A stretch of DNA of 24,149 nt. Source: Acephala macrosclerotiorum. Lineage: Eukaryota; Ascomycota; Leotiomycetes; Helotiales; Mollisiaceae. Location: contig MU119719.1 of the NCBI GenBank assembly GCA_014904845.1, positions 1 through 24,149 on the forward strand. The letters run 5' to 3'. Within the stretch, counting starts at the first letter, position 1; every line of letters starts with the position of its first letter. The notes below the pieces were generated by a model, which saw only the letters and a list, made by a program, of their open reading frames with translations, was not told where the DNA came from and ran no database searches. This document shows, in pieces, positions 18,219 through 24,149 of this stretch. The position numbers and the translations under genes are program-made.

Positions 18219-21200
18219 TATTAATCGATACAAAAAATAAAAATTTAAATAAAATAATAATTAATATATTTATCGTATTTAATATTATATATTACAAATA
18301 AAATAAATATACGAATTATATTATATAGAAATACTTTAAAAATAATTTCGAAAAATAAATAAAAAATACGTTTTTTAAAAAAATATTAATTTTTATTTGA
18401 AAATTGTAAAATATTTTATACGAACGAAAAATATAATTATCGAAAAATAAAAAATAAATCGTGAAAATATTTAAAAAAATTATTACAAATAAAAAAAAAT
18501 ACTATAAATAAATTGAAAAAAAAAATAATAAATCAATTAATAAATAAAAACAAATTCTATGATTATTTTAAATAAAATTCGAATAATATTTAAAGTAAAA
18601 TTATTCGAAATAATATTACTTTTTAATACAATTTATTTTTACGATTATAACGTTTTCAAATTTTAAATATTTTAAATATTTAATTCTATGAAATTCGAAT
18701 TTCAAATATATAATATTGAAATATACAATTTTTAAATATTCAATTTTTAAATCGATAATTTTATTAATTAATATATTAATAAAATAATTTGTAAAATCAA
18801 AAAAATACAAATTTCAATTAAAACGTTTAATCAAATAATAATTTTCAATATAAGAATTTTCAATCTTTATAAAATATATTAATAAAATCGTTTACAAATT
18901 TAATAAAAATATATATTAATAATAATAAAAAATACAATAAAAAATTATTCGATATTTTTAATATTAAATTACAAATTTTTTACAATTATTATTTCAAAAT
19001 CAAATTACTAAAAAATTAATATAATAAAATATTTTTTATTATATTTAAAAATTGTACGAATTTATTTTATTATAATAGGATTGTAAAAAAAAATTATAAT
19101 TTTGTAATAGTAATAAATATAATTCGAATATATTTCAAAATAAACAAAAATTAATAATTATATATATTTTTATAGAAAAAAATTATATTACTACGAATTA
19201 TTATTATTAATTAATCGAAAATTAAATTAAAATATTTTTAATTATTTTTCGATTAATTTCAATAAATTCAATATAATTTATCGAACGAATATTGTACAAA
19301 ATACAATTTTTAAAATTAAATTATTAATATTTGTAAAAATATTAAAAAATGTAATTTTATATTTTATAAATTTATAAATACGTTTAAAAATATTTATATT
19401 AAATTACAATTCGTAATCAATATTGTAATACGTTTATAAAAAACGTAATAATATAATAATAATTTCAATTATAATTTTTAAAAAAATAAAAAAATTTATA
19501 ATAAAATCGATTAAAATTAAATCAATTAAATATATAAAAAATACAATAAAAAATATAAATATAAATCAATTTTAATTTTTCGATTTTTTCGATTTAATAA
19601 AAAAAACAAAAAATTATTTCAAAATAATAATAATTATTACGCGAATCGTAATTATTAAAAAAAATTTATTAAAAAAAATATTATATTTGTAATAAATCAA
19701 ATTATTAATTAATAAAATATATAATAAAAAAACGATAATAAATATACTTTAAATTTTAATAATACATTTAATATATTATTAATTGTAATATTATAATAAT
19801 TTATTATTAAATTTTTTTTATTAAATACGAAAATATAAAAAGTTTTTCAAAAAACGATAAAATTAAAAAAATCGATTAATTATTAATAAATATAAAAATA
19901 GAAAATAAAAATAAAATTTATTTTATTAAATATAAAAAAATTAATAATATTTAAATAATAATTATTTTAAACGATTAATTTATTTATTATATTATTATAA
20001 AAAAAAATATTGAATTTATTATTATAATAATTCGATAAAAATTTAATATTTATATTTGAAAATTATTATTCGTTTGAAATTTTTCAAAGAATTATATTAA
20101 ATAATAAAATTATAAAAATATTAATTATCGATTAATTACAATTTTAAATACTATAAAAAACTAATAATAAAATTTAATTAAACGTATTAATAATTAATAT
20201 TTACAAATTTTGATTTAATAAAAAAATTATATTATTATAAAAAATAATTCAAATTAATATTCTTTTAAATATTATAATATTTTATATCGTTTTAATAAAT
20301 ATATTATTTTTATTTTGTATTTAAAATATAAATAAAATAAAAATAAAATATCGATTTATAAAACACGTATTATATTACGTATTTTATTACGTAGTAATTA
20401 ATTTCGTTTTTATTTTAAATTTTTTTTTTATATATATTTTTATAGAATTTTTTTTTAAAAAAATATATTAAATAAAATAAATTAAAAATAAAAAAAATAA
20501 AATTTTAATATTAGTAATTCGTTTAATATTATTTGAGTTTTTGTATATTGATATTAATCAATAAATAATTCAATATTACAATCGAATAAAAATTTTTTTT
20601 AATTGAATTTTTAATTATTCATTGTATTATTTATTTATAAAATAATTAAATTAAAAAAAAAAACAATTATTGAATAAAATTGATTTAAAAAATCAAAAAA
20701 ATAAATTCTATAATTAATTTTATATAATTTAAAACATTGATTTAAAAAAGAAAAAAAATAATATAAAAAAACAATAAAATACAAAGTAAAAAAATCCAAT
20801 CGTAAATTAATTCGTTTTAATCAATAGATTAAATTTATTCGAAGTAATTTATAATTCGTAAATCAATCAATCAATTAATTAAAATAAAAATAAAAAGAAT
20901 TATTAATTAATTTATAGTAAATGAAAATTCTTTATGTACTAAAAAATACGTAATTAATATTACTCTCGAAATTAATTATTTATAAGGATTTTTGAAAAGA
21001 GAGTATATAATTTTACTATAATCGTTTTTCTATATAACGAGCTCGTTTCGAGTCTCGAAAAAAAAAACTAGAAAAAGAAAAAAACTCGTTTTAAATAAAA
21101 AATTCAAAGTTCGAAATTTTTTAAATTATTATCGTTTTTTTTCAAAAATCTAATAATCTTTTTAATATTTTTATTAGTATTAAATTTCTTTATAATTTAT

Positions 21201-22930
21201 TTTCTTTTTTTTTTAAAATTTAATAGAAAAAAAAAAAATAAACAAATTTCAAATTCAAATTTATTATTAGAAATAATCAAATACTTTTAATTATTTTTTA
21301 TAAGTATTATTAATTTTTTAATTTCGTATTTAAAAAAAAATTTATTATTAAAAATTTTTTTTATTTTTTTTATTTTAAAATATCGAAAAATTAATTTAAT
21401 TTGAATTATAATTTGTTTTTATTAATAAATATATAAATATTTATTATTAAACGAGTTTTAATAATTTAATTATTAAAAAATCTTATATTAAACAATAAAA
21501 TAATTTAAAGATTTTATATAGTAAATTATATTGAAAATTATATTGATTTTTTCAAATTAAATACTATTAAAAAAAAATTTATCGTTAAAAAATTCTCGAA
21601 ATCGATTTTCGAAAAAAATTCGAAATTTATTATAAATTTTTTTGAGTTTTTTGTAAATAGTATTATTAATAATTTTTCTATTAATATTAATAAATACTAA
21701 ATTTACAAAAAATAAAATAAAAAAATTAAAATTTTTAAAATTTTTAACGTATTTTCAATCGATAAAAATTTTTATTTTATAGACGTACAATTTTAATTTT
21801 TGAGATTTTTTTTTTACAATATTTAATTGAATTTATTTTAAGAAATTTTTAATTTCAAAAAAGAAATTTATTTAAATAATTTTTTTAAAAAATCGAAATA
21901 ATCAATTTATCGCTTTTTTATAATCGTTAAATTGCAAATAAATTATTTAAAATTTTCAAAAAAAAAAAAATTTAATTAATTTTATTATTTTAATAAAATT
22001 TAATAAACTAAAAAAAAATAACAAAATAAAATTTTTTTTTTTTAAAAAATTAATAAAATAATAATTATAATTTGAAATTCGTTTATAAAAATTAAATAAT
22101 AAAGAAAAAATATATATTGTACAAAAAAAAAATTCGCTAAAAAAGATTTATCGATAATAAAATTTTAATATATTAATTTCTTTAAAAAAAAACAATAAAA
22201 TATTTTTTTTTTTCGTTTATTTAAAAAAATTTTATAAAATAAAAATTATTACAATTTTTAAATTAACAAATAATTTAATCAAAAAAATAAAAATAAAAAC
22301 GATAAAAATTCGCGAAAATTGAAATCGATTTTTTATTAACGTTTTCTATTTATATTAAAAAATAATAAAAATATTTATAAATTAAAAACAAGTATTAAAA
22401 TAAATTCAAATAAATTGAAATTTCTTTTTTTAATATACAATTTATAAATTTTAAATAATCGTATTTTTATAATTTTAATTTATTTTTTATTGTTTTCAAA
22501 ATATAAATTGAAATTTTTATAAAACGTTATATAATAAACTTAATAAAATTGTTTAATAAACAAGTACTTATAAATATTATAAACGATATTTAAAATTTTA
22601 ACGTAATTAATAAAATTTAAAATATTAAAAAAAATAACGTTTGATTTTTAAATACTATTTATATTATACGTATAATTAATTATTAAATGTATATTATTTA
22701 ATTAAAATTCGCGAATTAATCAAAATAAAATAATATTAAATTACAATAAAATAATAATAATTTTGTATTTTTTTAATATAAATATAAATATATTATAATA
22801 TTTTTTATTATTAATAATAAATTTTTTGAATTTAATTAATATAAAAATCGAAACGAAAAAAAAAAAACAAATTAAAAAATTCGAAAAATTTGAAAAATTT
22901 AAAAAATTAAAAAGTTTTATATAAAAAAAC

Positions 22931-22990
22931 TAATAATAATAATATTGTTATTATTATTATCATTATTATTATCGTTATTATTAATTAATA
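22931..22990. repeat. TAA/TTA microsatellite with hairpin potential
   Basis: A (TAA)n run from 22931 turns into (TTA)n around 22946 and continues, with CATTATT and CGTTATT interruptions, to about 22990. The two arms are reverse complements over about 11-13 bases, so the strand can fold back. Typical of simple sequence in AT-rich fungal blocks. Confidence 0.7.
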
Positions 22991-24149
22991 AAATTAATTA
23001 AAAAAATAAAATATTAGTATTAATAGTTTTTTAAAATTTAATACTTTGAATATTTATATTATTAATAATAATAATCGATTATTTTTTAGATTTATTTACG
23101 AAAATTGAAAAAAAAATTTTAATATATTTTTTAATTATTAAAAATTCGTAAAAATAAAAAATAAAACGCAATTTTTTCAAATTTATTTTTTTAAATTTAT
23201 AATTATTAAATCGTTATTCGCATTTTTCAAATATATTAATTTTTTTTTATAATTAATAAATCGAAAAAATATTTTTATAAATAATATATTATAAACTTTG
23301 TTTTTTTTAATAATAATTTCACGAGACGTAAAACGTTTTATATAAAATATTTATTCGAGTTTTTAATATATATATTTATTATAAAATTTATTAATAAAAT
23401 TTTCAATAAATTATTAAAATATTTAAATTCGAAAAAAAGTTTTTTAATTATAATATTTAAATATATTATTAAAAGTTTTAATTAAATTAAATCGAATTTA
23501 TTAAAATATAATATACGATTTTTCAATTTTAATTATTTTAATAAAAAAATTTTAATTTAAAATTATATATTATTTTTAATTTTTTTTTTTATTTAATTAA
23601 AATATTTTTTATTATATTTTTAATTTTTATAAATTTATTATTAATATTACTAATTATAATTGTTTTTTTTTTTTCAAATAATAATCTATTAATAATTTTT
23701 TATAAATTATTAAAATCGCATTATACGATTTATATAAACGTATTATAATTATTTTTATTTTATTTTTTATACGTGAAATTAATATTTTTAAAATTTAATA
23801 AAATAAAAAACGCGTAAATTTAAAAAAAAAATTTATTAATAAAATCGAAAAAAATTATATAAAAAAAGTAAATAAATATTTTTACGTTTTAAATAATTGA
23901 AAATCGCGAAATTTATTTATTTTTACGAAATTTTTTTTTAAAATATATCGATATATATAATTGAAATATTATAATATTAATTTCAAATAAAAAATTTTAA
24001 AAATTTTAAATAAATAATTTTATATTAATTTTTTATAAAACGTATTAAATAAATTTAAAAAAAAAAAAATAAATATTTATAAATCGTTTTTATGAAAAAA
24101 ATATATAAAATTTTTTAAAAAAAATCATTATAAAATATTTAAATAAATA

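Larger units (their letters stand above)
17041..24149. repeat. AT-rich isochore, probably RIP-degraded repeats
   Basis: About 7.1 kb, to the window end, in which only roughly one base in ten is G or C. Every frame is closed or low-complexity; the longest open frame (18616-18810, minus) is only K, I, N, F, Y and L-rich and is not a gene. The remaining G is mostly in CpG (TCGA, ACGT, TACG words), while GpC and GpG are rare. This is expected when repeat-induced point mutation drives C to T at CpA on both strands to near completion. Such blocks in filamentous fungi are old transposon clusters, subtelomeres or regional centromeres. I could not recognise any transposon protein, LTR or terminal repeat, so the original elements cannot be named. 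Confidence 0.8.

Noticed and set aside
18616..18810. 64-codon minus-strand frame in the AT block
   Set aside because: Only K/I/N/F/Y/L-rich low-complexity sequence, as expected by chance at about 90% AT.
17041..24149. Possibility that the AT block is mitochondrial DNA
   Set aside because: No mitochondrial gene, tRNA or intron ORF is visible; G is confined largely to CpG and the block joins ordinary spliced nuclear genes without a break.

Overview
The window looks like nuclear DNA of a filamentous ascomycete (Pezizomycotina). I suspect Leotiomycetes, but only as an impression. The evidence is short 48-116 nt GT-AG introns with CTRAC-type branch points, a CTD-kinase-type cyclin, a fungal ankyrin protein, a decayed fungal STAND-type N-terminal domain, and a sharp switch at about 17,040 into a roughly 90% AT isochore of the kind left by repeat-induced point mutation (RIP). 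No rRNA, tRNA, CRISPR array or bacterial-type operon is visible.

Layout. (1) 383-2243 (+) is the wreck of a large fungal membrane-protein gene, with six in-frame TAA/TAG codons and a compensating pair of frameshifts. (2) 2743-8841 holds three consecutive intact genes on the minus strand: a Ctk2/Pch1-like cyclin (2 exons, 373 aa), an unnamed coiled-coil protein (3 exons, 383 aa) and a protein with heptad repeats, an SPER-rich linker and CCCH-like zinc fingers (4 exons, about 585 aa). I assembled these models from splice signals and phase; all joins keep frame. (3) 8842-12368 is gene-poor. It holds a decayed minus-strand reading frame with an exact 15-residue repeat, two long poly-T tracts, a 70-codon remnant, palindromes and a CACGTG cluster. 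(4) 12369-12990 (+) is a broken STAND-type N-terminal domain. It lies tail-to-tail with an intact five-exon ankyrin-repeat gene at 13101-15850 (-). (5) 17041-24149 is an AT-rich block with no credible gene.

The three intact minus-strand genes suggest a nuclear, transcription/RNA-related neighbourhood: a cyclin with an SP-rich tail, a protein with a KRAR-type basic patch, and a CCCH protein with S-P sites. This is inference from composition, not proof of a shared pathway. The ankyrin gene and the STAND-like pseudogene resemble the variable surveillance-type gene families that fungi often keep near repeat-rich DNA.

The most striking pattern is shared by the three decayed loci. The twelve internal stop codons I could place are all TAA or TAG and none is TGA. 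Each can be explained by one C-to-T change at a CpA step (CAA or CAG ancestor), which is the RIP signature, even though these loci are not AT-rich. The AT block next door carries the extreme form of the same process, with its remaining G concentrated in CpG.
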